From JBOHTO01 sp050733695 (GTDB lineage Bacteria; Gemmatimonadota; Gemmatimonadetes; Gemmatimonadales; Gemmatimonadaceae), in NCBI GenBank assembly GCA_050733695.1, contig JBOHTO010000026.1:1-41443 (forward strand): 41,443 bases of DNA, in the 5' to 3' direction. Made by a program: the position numbers and the translations under genes. A model generated the notes under the pieces. The model was not told the origin of the DNA. It did no database searches and saw only the letters and a list, made by a program, of their open reading frames with translations. Shown here piece after piece: positions 32,373-40,227 of the stretch (its first letter is position 1; every line of letters starts with the position of its first letter).

Positions 32373-33195
32373 CGACCTGCCGCGGGATAACGCCTGCCTC
32401 GAAGCCGCGGTGGAGCAGGAGCCGCACCGCTTCGCGTCCGCGCTCGCCGTAGTCGAGCGTCCATGCGTTGACGTACATCCCCACGAACGTGTCTGCCGCG
32501 CTTCGGTCGAGGCCACGCGCGAAGCTCATGGCGTGGTCCAGAGCCGCGTCACGGTGTTCCAAAGCATAGGCAATACTGGCGCGTAAGTGGCGTGAAACTG
32601 CTGCCGTGAGCTCCTCTCCAAGGTCCCGCCGGACAACGTTGCCCCCCAGCGGTAGCGGCAGACCCGTCTCGCCAAACCACCACTCTCCCATGTCGGCCAC
32701 GAGGTGGAGTCCACGATCCGCGTAAGTGAGCTGCCCCTCGTGGATGAGAAGGCCGAGCGGCACATCGCCGCGCGCGACGGCGTTCTCGATCTCGTCGAAC
32801 GGTGTCGGCACGGGCGTGAAATCCGACTCGAACAGGCGCAGTGCAAGGTAGGCAGTCGTCATCTCGCCGGGGATCGCCACACGTGTACCTCGGAGATCCT
32901 TCCGGGTGAGCGGCTCCCGCGCGACGAGGCGGGGTCCGTAGCTGTCACCCATGGAGGAGCCGTGTGGCAGCAGGGCATAGTTGTCAGCCACGTAGCTGTA
33001 TGCGTGGATCGAGATGGCGGAGACCTCGAGATCAGCGCGTAGTGCCCGCTGGTTCAGCGTCTGGATGTCCTGGAGTTCATGGACGTAGTGCAGTCCTTCC
33101 GTGTCGATCTTCCCTTCCGCGAGCGCGTAGAACATGAAGGCGTCGTCGGAGTCAGGACTATGGGCTACATGGATGGTTCGCGGCGAAAGAGCCAT
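32326..33195 (-). CDS. mqnD: 1,4-dihydroxy-6-naphthoate synthase MqnD (menaquinone futalosine pathway)
   Basis: ATG at 33195 gives 289 residues starting MALSPRTIHVAHSPDSDDAF; SPDSDDAFMFYAL is the MqnD hallmark loop. Other conserved blocks are VSAISIHAYSYVADNYALL, GSSMGDSYGPRLVAREPL, GTRVAIPGEMTTAYLALRL and LLIHEGQLTY with the proposed catalytic His. MqnD converts cyclic dehypoxanthinylfutalosine to 1,4-dihydroxy-6-naphthoate, a late step toward menaquinone. The protein has the type II periplasmic-binding fold but acts in the cytoplasm. Other mqn genes are not in the window. It lies 43 bases after the zinc-ribbon membrane protein gene. Confidence 0.92.
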   Translation of the reverse strand: MALSPRTIHVAHSPDSDDAFMFYALAEGKIDTEGLHYVHELQDIQTLNQRALRADLEVSAISIHAYSYVADNYALLPHGSSMGDSYGPRLVAREPLTRKDLRGTRVAIPGEMTTAYLALRLFESDFTPVPTPFDEIENAVARGDVPLGLLIHEGQLTYADRGLHLVADMGEWWFGETGLPLPLGGNVVRRDLGEELTAAVSRHLRASIAYALEHRDAALDHAMSFARGLDRSAADTFVGMYVNAWTLDYGERGREAVRLLLHRGFEAGVIPRQVDVRFVEDAPRSPSTT

Positions 33196-33238
33196 GTCAG
33201 TTTGGAGTGCGTGGCAGAAGGAGTTGATTCGGTGCCCG

Positions 33239-34072
33239 CTATCGGTTCGCCTGTGCGAGCGCGCGGTCGATGTCGTTCCGGTGGCGCTGGTATTCGGGAA
33301 GGTTCCGTTCCAGCTCTGCCGGTGCGGCGGCGATGAGTCGCTGTTCGAAGCGGCGGGCAGAAGTCTCATCGCCGGCGAGCCGTGCAGCGTCGGCCGCAAG
33401 TGCGAGTCCGAGCAGATGGTTCGGCTGTGCGTTGAGGATGCTATCCGCCTGCGCGCGCGCGAGTTCGCGCACGCCGATCACGGCGCCGATTCGGCCGAGG
33501 TCGTAGTGCTGGTCGGGCTCCAGGGGCCCGAGCATCTGGTATGCCGATACGGCCATGGGGGCGAAGAACTGAACGCTGTCGGTCTTCCCCTGTTCGTGCA
33601 GGGTCATGATGCGGTTGAACAGGCGGTCCGCGCGCTCCTGCGGCGACATCGCGGAGATGCCCGGGGCGGCAGCGGGGACAGGAGCGATCGCACCGAAACC
33701 CGGCGCGGGGGTAGCGGACTGGGCACTCGTTCCGCCTCGGGCCACAGCCGACCCCCAACGCTGGCCGGCGACCAGGGCGATGAGTGCCAGCAGGGCGATG
33801 CCGGCCACCGCCCAGGGAAGCGCCGAGGCGAAGCCGCGCGGCTGCGTCGCAGCATGTGTGGGTGCGTCAATGCGAGCGGCTCCGCTGCTGCCGGCGCGGG
33901 TACCGCAGACGTGGCAGAATCGGGAACCAGGCGAGAGGGCCGTCCCGCATTCCGCGCATGCGGCACCTGCCAGCGGGGCACCGCAGCTCGCGCAGAACCT
34001 CCCCCCGCCGGGAACGGCAGGCGCCGAACAGCGGGGGCAGTTCTGCGGTTGTGTGACAACGGAGCCGGTCAT
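33239..34072 (-). CDS. Zinc-ribbon membrane protein with C-terminal helical repeat
   Basis: The 277-residue product has four Cys-x-x-Cys knuckles at the N-terminus (CPRCSAP, CASCGAP, CAECGTA, CHVCGTR), forming a double zinc ribbon, then a membrane helix (ALPWAVAGIALLALIALVAG), a Pro/Ala linker, and a helical TPR-like domain (QERADRLFNRIMTLHEQGKT, QHYDLGRIGAVIGVRELARA). Similar zinc-ribbon-plus-TPR proteins often sit next to respiratory or cytochrome genes, and here the next gene is mqnD. Exact function unknown. It probably anchors partner proteins at the membrane. Confidence 0.8.
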   Translation of the reverse strand: MTGSVVTQPQNCPRCSAPAVPGGGRFCASCGAPLAGAACAECGTALSPGSRFCHVCGTRAGSSGAARIDAPTHAATQPRGFASALPWAVAGIALLALIALVAGQRWGSAVARGGTSAQSATPAPGFGAIAPVPAAAPGISAMSPQERADRLFNRIMTLHEQGKTDSVQFFAPMAVSAYQMLGPLEPDQHYDLGRIGAVIGVRELARAQADSILNAQPNHLLGLALAADAARLAGDETSARRFEQRLIAAAPAELERNLPEYQRHRNDIDRALAQANR

Positions 34073-34122
34073 CGGACGGGGAAGTTAACCGATGCGGGCG
34101 TGCGGGTGCAGCAGAAATGGAG

Positions 34123-34166
34123 AGCGAGCGGGGGAGAGGGCGAGCGGGGAGAGTCACCCGCTCGCT
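34123..34166. other. Inverted repeat between the CBS and zinc-ribbon genes
   Basis: AGCGAGCGGG (34123-34132) and CCCGCTCGCT (34157-34166) are exact reverse complements 24 bases apart. It may end transcription of the CBS gene or regulate the next gene; no T-run follows. Confidence 0.45.
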
Positions 34167-34198
34167 ACGGCGCGGCGCACCTGTAATGCTGCCCGTCT

Positions 34199-34642
34199 TC
34201 AATGCGCGTGCTTCCCTCCCGGCGCCGAGATCTTCTCGACCATCTCCTCCGAACGGCTGTCGCTGTCGGCCTTCCGGACGACGTCCGCCTGCGCGATGAT
34301 CCCCACCAGCGCGCCGCGCTCGTCGACGACCGGGATGCGGCGGATCTGCTCGGAGCCCATGACCTTCATCACGTCCCTGACGTCATCGTCCGGCTTGCAC
34401 GTGTGAATGCCGGCGCTCATCGCTTCACTCACGGGACAGTCGGCTGATGTGTGACCCTCGGCGACGTGGCGGATGGCGATGTCGCGGTCCGTTATGACGC
34501 CGACGAGTTTCGTCGAGCCCTCGCGCTCGACAACCGGCAGAACGCCGACATCCTCGCTCTTCATGAGCCGAGCTGCGGCAGTGATCCCTGTCTCGGGCGT
34601 GACAACGCCCGGGTTCCTTACCATGATCTCCTGGGCTTTCAC
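34199..34642 (-). CDS. CBS-pair domain protein
   Basis: GTG at 34642, preceded by GAGGA, gives 147 residues: two CBS motifs in tandem (VKAQEIMVRNPGVVTPET to LVGVITDRDIAIRHVAEG, then PVSEAMSAGIHTCKPDDD to ALVGIIAQADVVRKADSD). Such Bateman modules bind AMP, ATP or related nucleotides and often report energy status. There is no catalytic domain attached. The His-rich end (GGKHAH) is unremarkable. Sequence upstream of the GTG lacks family resemblance and was excluded. Confidence 0.93.
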   Translation of the reverse strand: MKAQEIMVRNPGVVTPETGITAAARLMKSEDVGVLPVVEREGSTKLVGVITDRDIAIRHVAEGHTSADCPVSEAMSAGIHTCKPDDDVRDVMKVMGSEQIRRIPVVDERGALVGIIAQADVVRKADSDSRSEEMVEKISAPGGKHAH

Positions 34643-34810
34643 GGGCTTCCTCGCTGGTATGGGGGAGGTCAAGTGAGGCAAGGAGAGTGCCCGGCGAGCC
34701 TTCACTCTCGGAGCGCACGACTCCAGTGCTCTCGGACTCGGACTCGTGGCCGTCACCTCCGCTGTGCCGCTTCACTGGCGAGCCGCTCCGGCTCCCGGTA
34801 CGATTCAGGC

Positions 34811-35083
34811 GTGACTCCAGACAATCTGCCGGGCGGTGATCTCGTCATCGCGGGAATCGCCGATCTGGATCGCGGTGAAGAGACCGCCGCGGCTCTGCTC
34901 GTCTCCATTGGCGCCCCGCGACTCCGCCGACTGGGCTTCGTCATCAAGCGTCCCTTTCCGGACCCGGAGCAGCGCCTCTACCGCATTCTCGCTGGATTCG
35001 ATGGCGCGAGCGCGCACGGTCGCTTCAACGCGCTCATCCGTCGCCTCGTGAGCTTCGAGCGCGCCGCCGAGTGCGCGAGCTAG
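34811..35083 (+). CDS. Small protein of a nucleotidyltransferase module
   Basis: GTG at 34811 gives a 90-residue product (TPDNLPGGDLVIAGIADLDR, then LVSIGAPRLRRLGFVIKRPF) predicted as mixed alpha/beta with no signal peptide. The last 13 bases overlap the next gene, which encodes a nucleotidyltransferase, so the pair is translationally coupled. Short proteins at this position beside such enzymes are often the partner of a toxin-antitoxin-like system. I do not recognise a named family. Confidence 0.7.
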   Translation: MTPDNLPGGDLVIAGIADLDRGEETAAALLVSIGAPRLRRLGFVIKRPFPDPEQRLYRILAGFDGASAHGRFNALIRRLVSFERAAECAS

Positions 35084-35592
35084 CCAATCGCGCGCTGATC
35101 GAGCGTTTCATGGACGCGCTCGGGAACACCGCGACATCGGGTGTGCGCATTTACCTGGTGGGCGGCACCACAGCCGTGCTTATGGGATGGCGTGCTTCCA
35201 CGATCGACGTCGACATGGTGATGCAGCCGGAGGACGAAACACTCCTCCGCGCGATTCCGGGACTCAAGAACTCCCTCCGGATCAATGTCGAGCTGGTATC
35301 TCCCGCCCACTTCATTCCCGTTCCGCCAGGCTGGGAGGGGCGCAGCACATTCATCCGGGACGTTCGCCGCGTCGCATTCTATCACTTCGACCTGTACGCT
35401 CAGGCGCTAGCCAAGGTAGAGCGCGGTCACCGGCAGGATCTCGAGGATGTGCGCGCGATGCTCGAACGCTCCCTCATCGATCCACGACACGCGTTGGAGT
35501 ACTTCCAGTGGATCGAGCCTGCGCTCTATCGCTTTCCGGCGATCGACCCGGCCAGTTTCAGACGGGGCGCCGAGGAAATTTTCGCGGAGTGA
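35071..35592 (+). CDS. Nucleotidyltransferase-fold protein (DUF6036/AbiEii-like)
   Basis: The 173-residue protein has a minimal nucleotidyltransferase signature, YLVGGTTAVLMGWRASTIDVD, where the GG and the D-x-D pair (Asp-Val-Asp) form the active site. A later LYAQALAKVERGHRQDLEDV helix matches DUF6036/DUF1814-like proteins. Related enzymes modify tRNA ends or proteins by adding nucleotides and serve as toxins or antitoxins (AbiE, MenT families). The GTG start overlaps the upstream gene by 13 bases. No other candidate start has a better ribosome site. Confidence 0.82.
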   Translation: MRELANRALIERFMDALGNTATSGVRIYLVGGTTAVLMGWRASTIDVDMVMQPEDETLLRAIPGLKNSLRINVELVSPAHFIPVPPGWEGRSTFIRDVRRVAFYHFDLYAQALAKVERGHRQDLEDVRAMLERSLIDPRHALEYFQWIEPALYRFPAIDPASFRRGAEEIFAE

Positions 35593-35736
35593 ATACGTCT
35601 GCGCACTGTCGCTCATCGATGCGCGGCGAGACTCCCGCTTTGCCCAGGCCCGGCCCGGGTGGATGACGGCAGCGGGGGCCATCCGGGTCCAAATCCCCCT
35701 CAACCCCGGCCCTGAAAGCAACCCCAGCCCTTTGTA
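35593..35736. other. Start of the 338-base spacer before glnA
   Basis: No protein-like frame or RNA gene is seen here. It contains the short direct pattern CCCCGGCC and Pro-rich non-coding frames. Regulatory structures occupy the rest of the spacer and are listed separately. Confidence 0.4.
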
Positions 35737-35804
35737 CGCTGACCGGTCGAGCGTGCTCGTAGAGCACAGTTGTTTGTGCAGAGTGGCAATATGTCCGGTC
35801 AGCG
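35737..35804. promoter_or_regulatory. Nested inverted repeats upstream of glnA
   Basis: CGCTGACCGG (35737-35746) and CCGGTCAGCG (35795-35804) are perfect reverse complements 48 bases apart. Inside lies a second perfect hairpin, GTGCTC-GTA-GAGCAC (35753-35767). This could be a looped operator for a nitrogen regulator or a structured leader. No regulator was identified. Confidence 0.5.
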
Positions 35805-35847
35805 GCGCCACAATGGACAGTACATTTGCACGCACTGCACATTGTGA

Positions 35848-35876
35848 TTGACAGGCCAGGTCATGCGAGCTAGCTT
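35848..35876 (+). promoter_or_regulatory. Candidate glnA promoter
   Basis: A consensus TTGACA (35848-35853) is followed after 17 bases by TAGCTT (35871-35876). The -10 is weak (three of six), consistent with activator dependence. The GTG of glnA is 54 bases downstream. Confidence 0.45.
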
Positions 35877-35930
35877 CCGGCTTCCCCTTCTCCCAGTCGT
35901 CCACCGTGAAGCCAGAGAGGAGTTCCCCTC

Positions 35931-37295
35931 GTGTTACCGCACTCCCGTTCCATCACACCTGACGTTCAGGGGGCGTCCCGGAAGGACATCCTCGACCTCA
36001 CGAAGAAGCTCAAGATCCGCTTTCTCCGCCTCCAGTTCACCGACATACTCGGCGTCAACAAGAACGTGGAGATACCGGCCTCGCAGTTCGAGAAGGCGCT
36101 GGAGGGCGACATGATGTTCGACGGCTCCTCGATCGAGGGGTTCGTGCGCATCGAGGAATCGGACATGCTGCTCGCGCCGGATATCGAGACGTTTCGCGTT
36201 TTCCCGTTCAGCGATCCGGACCAGCCGGTGGCGCGGCTCATCTGTGACATCAACAAGCCGGACAACACCCCTTTCGCCGGCGATCCGCGCGCGGTGCTCA
36301 AGCGTCAGATCGAACGTGCTGCCAAGCTCGGCTTCACCATGAATGCGGGGATGGAAGCCGAGTTCTTCATGTTCAAGCGCGGAGAGAACGGTGCGCCCAC
36401 GACGGAAACGCACGATGTGGGTGCGTACTTCGATCTCACTCCCGTGGACCTGGGCGAAGACGCGCGGCGTGGCATAATTGACGTGCTGGAGCGGATGGGC
36501 TTCGAGGTGGAAGCGGGCCATCACGAGGTCGCGCACGGCCAGCACGAGATCGACTTCCGTTATGCCGGCGCGCTGACGACGGCTGACAACATCGCGACCT
36601 TTCGCTTTGTAGTCCGCCACGTGGCGCGGAGCTATGGTCTGCACGCGTCGTTCATGCCCAAGCCGATCTTCGGACAGAACGGAAGCGGTATGCACACGCA
36701 TCAGTCGCTCTTCAAGGGGAACCTGAACGCGTTCTGGGACAAGAAGGCGGAGTGGGAGCTGTCGAAGACTGCGCTGCACTACATCGGTGGGCTGCTCAAG
36801 CACGCGCGCGGGTTCTGTGCGGTGACAAACCCGCTGGTCAATTCCTACAAGCGGCTGGTGCCGGGATATGAAGCGCCTGTGAATGTCGCCTGGTCCATGC
36901 GCAACCGGTCACCGATGATCCGGATTCCCGACCGCAGGGGCACCGGTACGCGTGTGGAACTGCGTATGCCCGATCCCTCGGCGAATCCGTATCTGGCGCT
37001 TGCCGTGCAGCTCGCCGCCGGGATCGACGGTGTGGAGACGAAGGCCGACTCGCGCGAGCCGGTGAACACGAACATCTGGGCGATGTCACACCGCGAGAAG
37101 CGGCGGCTCAGGATCGACGATCTCCCACACAATCTCACGGAGGCGTGTGACGAGCTCGAGAAGGACAAGGTGATGACCGATGCACTGGGCGATCACATCG
37201 CCACGCACTTCCTCGCGGCCAAGCGTCAGGAGTGGGAGGAATACATCATCCAGGTCACGCCCTGGGAGCTGGAGCAGTATCTGGCGAAGTATTGA
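35931..37295 (+). CDS. glnA: Glutamine synthetase, type I (GSI-alpha)
   Basis: GTG at 35931, eight bases after AGGAG, gives 454 residues. Conserved parts include FDGSSIEGFVRIEESDM, the metal ligands in MEAEFFMFKRG, NGSGMHTHQSLFKG, RNRSPMIRIP and VELRMPDPSANPYLALAV. The enzyme makes glutamine from glutamate, ammonia and ATP and is the entry point for nitrogen. The length and the absence of the 25-residue insert and of the adenylylation tyrosine loop place it in the alpha class, which is controlled by feedback and by regulators rather than adenylylation. The 3' end overlaps the convergent antiporter gene by 41 bases. Confidence 0.97.
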   Translation: MLPHSRSITPDVQGASRKDILDLTKKLKIRFLRLQFTDILGVNKNVEIPASQFEKALEGDMMFDGSSIEGFVRIEESDMLLAPDIETFRVFPFSDPDQPVARLICDINKPDNTPFAGDPRAVLKRQIERAAKLGFTMNAGMEAEFFMFKRGENGAPTTETHDVGAYFDLTPVDLGEDARRGIIDVLERMGFEVEAGHHEVAHGQHEIDFRYAGALTTADNIATFRFVVRHVARSYGLHASFMPKPIFGQNGSGMHTHQSLFKGNLNAFWDKKAEWELSKTALHYIGGLLKHARGFCAVTNPLVNSYKRLVPGYEAPVNVAWSMRNRSPMIRIPDRRGTGTRVELRMPDPSANPYLALAVQLAAGIDGVETKADSREPVNTNIWAMSHREKRRLRIDDLPHNLTEACDELEKDKVMTDALGDHIATHFLAAKRQEWEEYIIQVTPWELEQYLAKY

Positions 37296-38631
37296 TGGTA
37301 ACGGTCGGAGGGGCGTCCTTCGTACCCTCCGATGTACCTTCCGATCGAGGTCCGCTCACGATCTCCCCGCTGTTGGCAAGCGCGTTGCGGAAGAGAATCG
37401 GGCCAGCCGTTTGGTTCACCGCCAGAACGGCGAGGAAGAGTGAGGCGATCTGCGGCCCCCGATCGGGGTACGCCTGTGCGACAACCGCGGCGAGACCGAT
37501 GGCAACACCGGCCTGCGAGATGAGACCGGGCCACACGTAGCGTCGCTCCATGGGTGAAGAGTTGGCCCAGCGAGCGCCCAGCTTCGTCCCACCCCATATG
37601 CCCACCGCGCGAACGATCACGATGGGCAGCACGAGCACCCAGAAGGTCGCGATGTCGTCGATGCGCATCGCCGCTCCGGCGAGCGCAAAGAACACGACGA
37701 ACACCGGTGCAGACGCGCGTTCCATCGCATGTCGGAGAGTCTCCCCGTCGTCACCTCTGGAAAAGTTTTCGGTCACGAAGCCGGCTACGAGCAGCGTGAG
37801 TAGTGTCTCTACGTGCGCCAGATCGGCTATCTCGGCCCCGAGGAAGGTGACCACGACGCCGAACATGAGCAGCTCACGCTGAACAAACCGGAGGTACAGT
37901 GCTATCACTCCTCCGAGTAGAGCGCCGACGACGAAGGAACCGCCGATTTCCCACGTGAGCATGCCGAGCGATGGGCCGCCACCACCGCCGGTCACAGGAG
38001 CGAGGGCACGCGCGAGGGCGAGGGCACCGCTGAAGAGCAGCACCACAGCCACGTCCGATAGGAGCACGATCCCGAGCGTCGTCCTTGCCACCGGTCCCTT
38101 CGCGTGCGTCTCGGTGAGAAGCGCCATGGTTACGGCGGGCGAGTGGACGATCGTTATGGATGCGAAGACAACAATGAGCGCGATCGCCTCGACGATCGGC
38201 ATATCGCTCAGAAATGGCACCCATTGCCTTACTGCCAGAAGGAACGCCGCCACAAGCACGAACGTCATGAGCAGCTCCGTGCTCATGATCTTGATGATCG
38301 CAGTGCCACGCTCGCGAACCTCGGCCCAGCGCAGCTCGGCACCTGCAAGAAAGGCAATGAGTGCTATGGCGACGCCGCTTACGGGCGCGAGCTCGCGTAT
38401 ATCGCCAACTGAAACCGTACCGAACACGTCGGGTCCGAAAAGCACACCGGCCAGCATGTAGCCCACGATCTTCGGGAGCCGGATCGATTCCGCCACTTCG
38501 CCGACCGTGTAGGCGGCGAGGATGAGGAAACCGAATTTGAGGAGTGTCTGCGCACTCTCCGGCTCTATGCTGAGCGGAAGAATCAACTGCATGCCGAGGA
38601 AGAGCAGCACGAGGATGATCCCGCGTCGCAT
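37255..38631 (-). CDS. CPA2-type cation:proton antiporter
   Basis: The 458-residue protein has about 11-12 membrane helices beginning IILVLLFLGMQLILPL; ESIRLPKIVGYMLAGVLFGP and VAIALIAFLAGAEL are typical of the monovalent cation:proton antiporter-2 family. LLSDVAVVLLFSGALAL is the ion-binding helix, and QAGVAIGLAAVVAQAYP is near the C-terminus. It likely exchanges Na+ or K+ for H+. A hydrophilic tail of about 45 residues follows. The ATG overlaps the stop of the upstream antiporter gene (TGATG) and the stop lies inside the convergent glnA coding sequence. Confidence 0.9.
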   Translation of the reverse strand: MRRGIILVLLFLGMQLILPLSIEPESAQTLLKFGFLILAAYTVGEVAESIRLPKIVGYMLAGVLFGPDVFGTVSVGDIRELAPVSGVAIALIAFLAGAELRWAEVRERGTAIIKIMSTELLMTFVLVAAFLLAVRQWVPFLSDMPIVEAIALIVVFASITIVHSPAVTMALLTETHAKGPVARTTLGIVLLSDVAVVLLFSGALALARALAPVTGGGGGPSLGMLTWEIGGSFVVGALLGGVIALYLRFVQRELLMFGVVVTFLGAEIADLAHVETLLTLLVAGFVTENFSRGDDGETLRHAMERASAPVFVVFFALAGAAMRIDDIATFWVLVLPIVIVRAVGIWGGTKLGARWANSSPMERRYVWPGLISQAGVAIGLAAVVAQAYPDRGPQIASLFLAVLAVNQTAGPILFRNALANSGEIVSGPRSEGTSEGTKDAPPTVTINTSPDTAPAPRA

Positions 38632-40034
38632 CAGCTCGTGCCCTCTCCTGACGACGATCGACCTGCATGTCGCTTCGCGCCTGGCTCTGAATCCGGTGGT
38701 GCGATCGCGTCGCTCAGCTCCGCTGCGGCAACGATGGCACGACGCTCGCCGGAGGTTTCATCCGTTCCTGATTGTTCGCGTTGCGCTGCAGCCGGGGGCG
38801 AAGGAGCTCTGTCAGGCCGTGCGGGCTCGGGATGATGATCGCCGACACGACGCGTCATGAAAGGCGCGACGACCGAACGCACGAGATGAGCGGCTGACAG
38901 ATCGGTGAGCAGGACCGATGCGATGGCCGCGGTGAACACCACGTTCGACAGGATCAATCGGTCATGTTGCAGATAGTCGAGTCCAAGTGCGACCGCCAGA
39001 CCGCCCTGACCGAGCAGTGCACGTCCCCAGTCGCGGCCGAAGACCGGTAGCGCGTCGTTCATGCGGGTGGCGAGTCGCGCCCCGCCGATCTTGCCTGCGG
39101 CGCGTGCCGCCAGGAAAAGCAGCACTGGTGCGATCCACTGCCTGAGGCTCGGTGCCCAGGTCGCGCCAGCGAAGATGAGCAGCACGAAATAGAACGGGCG
39201 CTCAGCGGCGATGAGGGTGTTCTCGATCTCCTGCCGGTTGGTCGACGTGTTGACGAGCGTGGCTCCCACGATCATCGCGGGCAGTAACGGCGACAGACCG
39301 AGATACGCCGCCGCGCCGGCGGTGAGAATGATGGCTCCGGCGAGCGCGACCCAGAGTCTGTCGGTCTCCTTCTCGGGGCCGAGAAAGAGATGGAAGAGCG
39401 CTCCGCCCACCAGGCCGATACCGATCGTAACGGCAACCCACTCGGTCGTCGTGAGGGCGCGTGCGAGTCCCTCCGGACTCGGATGCTGGATGCACATCAG
39501 GATGCCGAACGTCGTGATCGCGACGAGTGCATCCACGGCGGTCGTGACCTCCAGCTGTCGCACGACGGGCCCGCGCTGACCCAGCCGTCGCGCCACGACC
39601 TCGATACCCGATGGTGCGGCGACGGTGGCGATCGCGCCGAGGGCGAACGCCGGGATAGCCGACTCGGAGAAGGGGATGTCGAAGAGCCACGCGACGGCGA
39701 CCATCTCGAGCAGCGACACCACGAGTAGCGTGATGATCGCCTCCGCGAACGCGAGCCGGTAAGTCAACCCCTTGATGCGTACGAGCTCGGGGATGTAGAA
39801 CTGGGTTCCCACGATCGCGCCTATCCAACCGAGCGCGAGCGTTGTGAACGGCGCGAACGCGTCGATCGTCGTTCCGCTGAGCACTCCCGCGACCTGCGGG
39901 CCCAGCAGAATCCCGAGCAGCAGATACTCCGCGCCCGAGACGATGAGAAATCGCCTCGCGATCCAGTCGAACGCGACGTGTGTCGCCAGGTAGGCGAGGG
40001 CGACCACGAGGATGAGGATGAGGCCGGCGCTCAT
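38631..40034 (-). CDS. Second cation:proton antiporter-like membrane protein
   Basis: The 467-residue protein has a CPA2-like helix pattern: LILILVVALAYLATHVAF, GAEYLLLGILLGPQVAGVLS, GWIGAIVGTQFYIPELV, VTTAVDALVAITTFGILM (candidate ion-binding helix) and LLGQGGLAVALGLDYL. About 60 residues of charged, proline-rich tail end the protein. It is more divergent than its neighbour and may form a heteromeric or regulatory unit with it, since the genes overlap by one base. Substrate unknown. Confidence 0.85.
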   Translation of the reverse strand: MSAGLILILVVALAYLATHVAFDWIARRFLIVSGAEYLLLGILLGPQVAGVLSGTTIDAFAPFTTLALGWIGAIVGTQFYIPELVRIKGLTYRLAFAEAIITLLVVSLLEMVAVAWLFDIPFSESAIPAFALGAIATVAAPSGIEVVARRLGQRGPVVRQLEVTTAVDALVAITTFGILMCIQHPSPEGLARALTTTEWVAVTIGIGLVGGALFHLFLGPEKETDRLWVALAGAIILTAGAAAYLGLSPLLPAMIVGATLVNTSTNRQEIENTLIAAERPFYFVLLIFAGATWAPSLRQWIAPVLLFLAARAAGKIGGARLATRMNDALPVFGRDWGRALLGQGGLAVALGLDYLQHDRLILSNVVFTAAIASVLLTDLSAAHLVRSVVAPFMTRRVGDHHPEPARPDRAPSPPAAAQREQSGTDETSGERRAIVAAAELSDAIAPPDSEPGAKRHAGRSSSGEGTS

Positions 40035-40165
40035 CGCGGGAAATTGGCGTGCCGGAGCCCGGTTGCAAAGAGCGGCAGCTCGATCAGTGCGATGACGGCT
40101 CCGCGGCTCACACTGTACCGGCTAGGCATGGACGCTCGACGGGACGATGCTGCGGGTTGCTCTGG

Positions 40166-40178
40166 CTAGTACTACTAG
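40166..40178. other. CTAG-containing palindrome at the edge of the IS701-type element
   Basis: CTAGT-ACT-ACTAG is a perfect palindrome just beyond the transposase gene's 3' end. IS701-family elements are reported to prefer short YTAR targets, so CTAG here could be the target duplication or part of the terminus. The other element end lies outside the window, so neither can be confirmed. Confidence 0.35.
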
Positions 40179-40227
40179 GTTAAGTTAGGTTGTGTCGATC
40201 CATGCACGGGAACATGTCGGGCACCAG

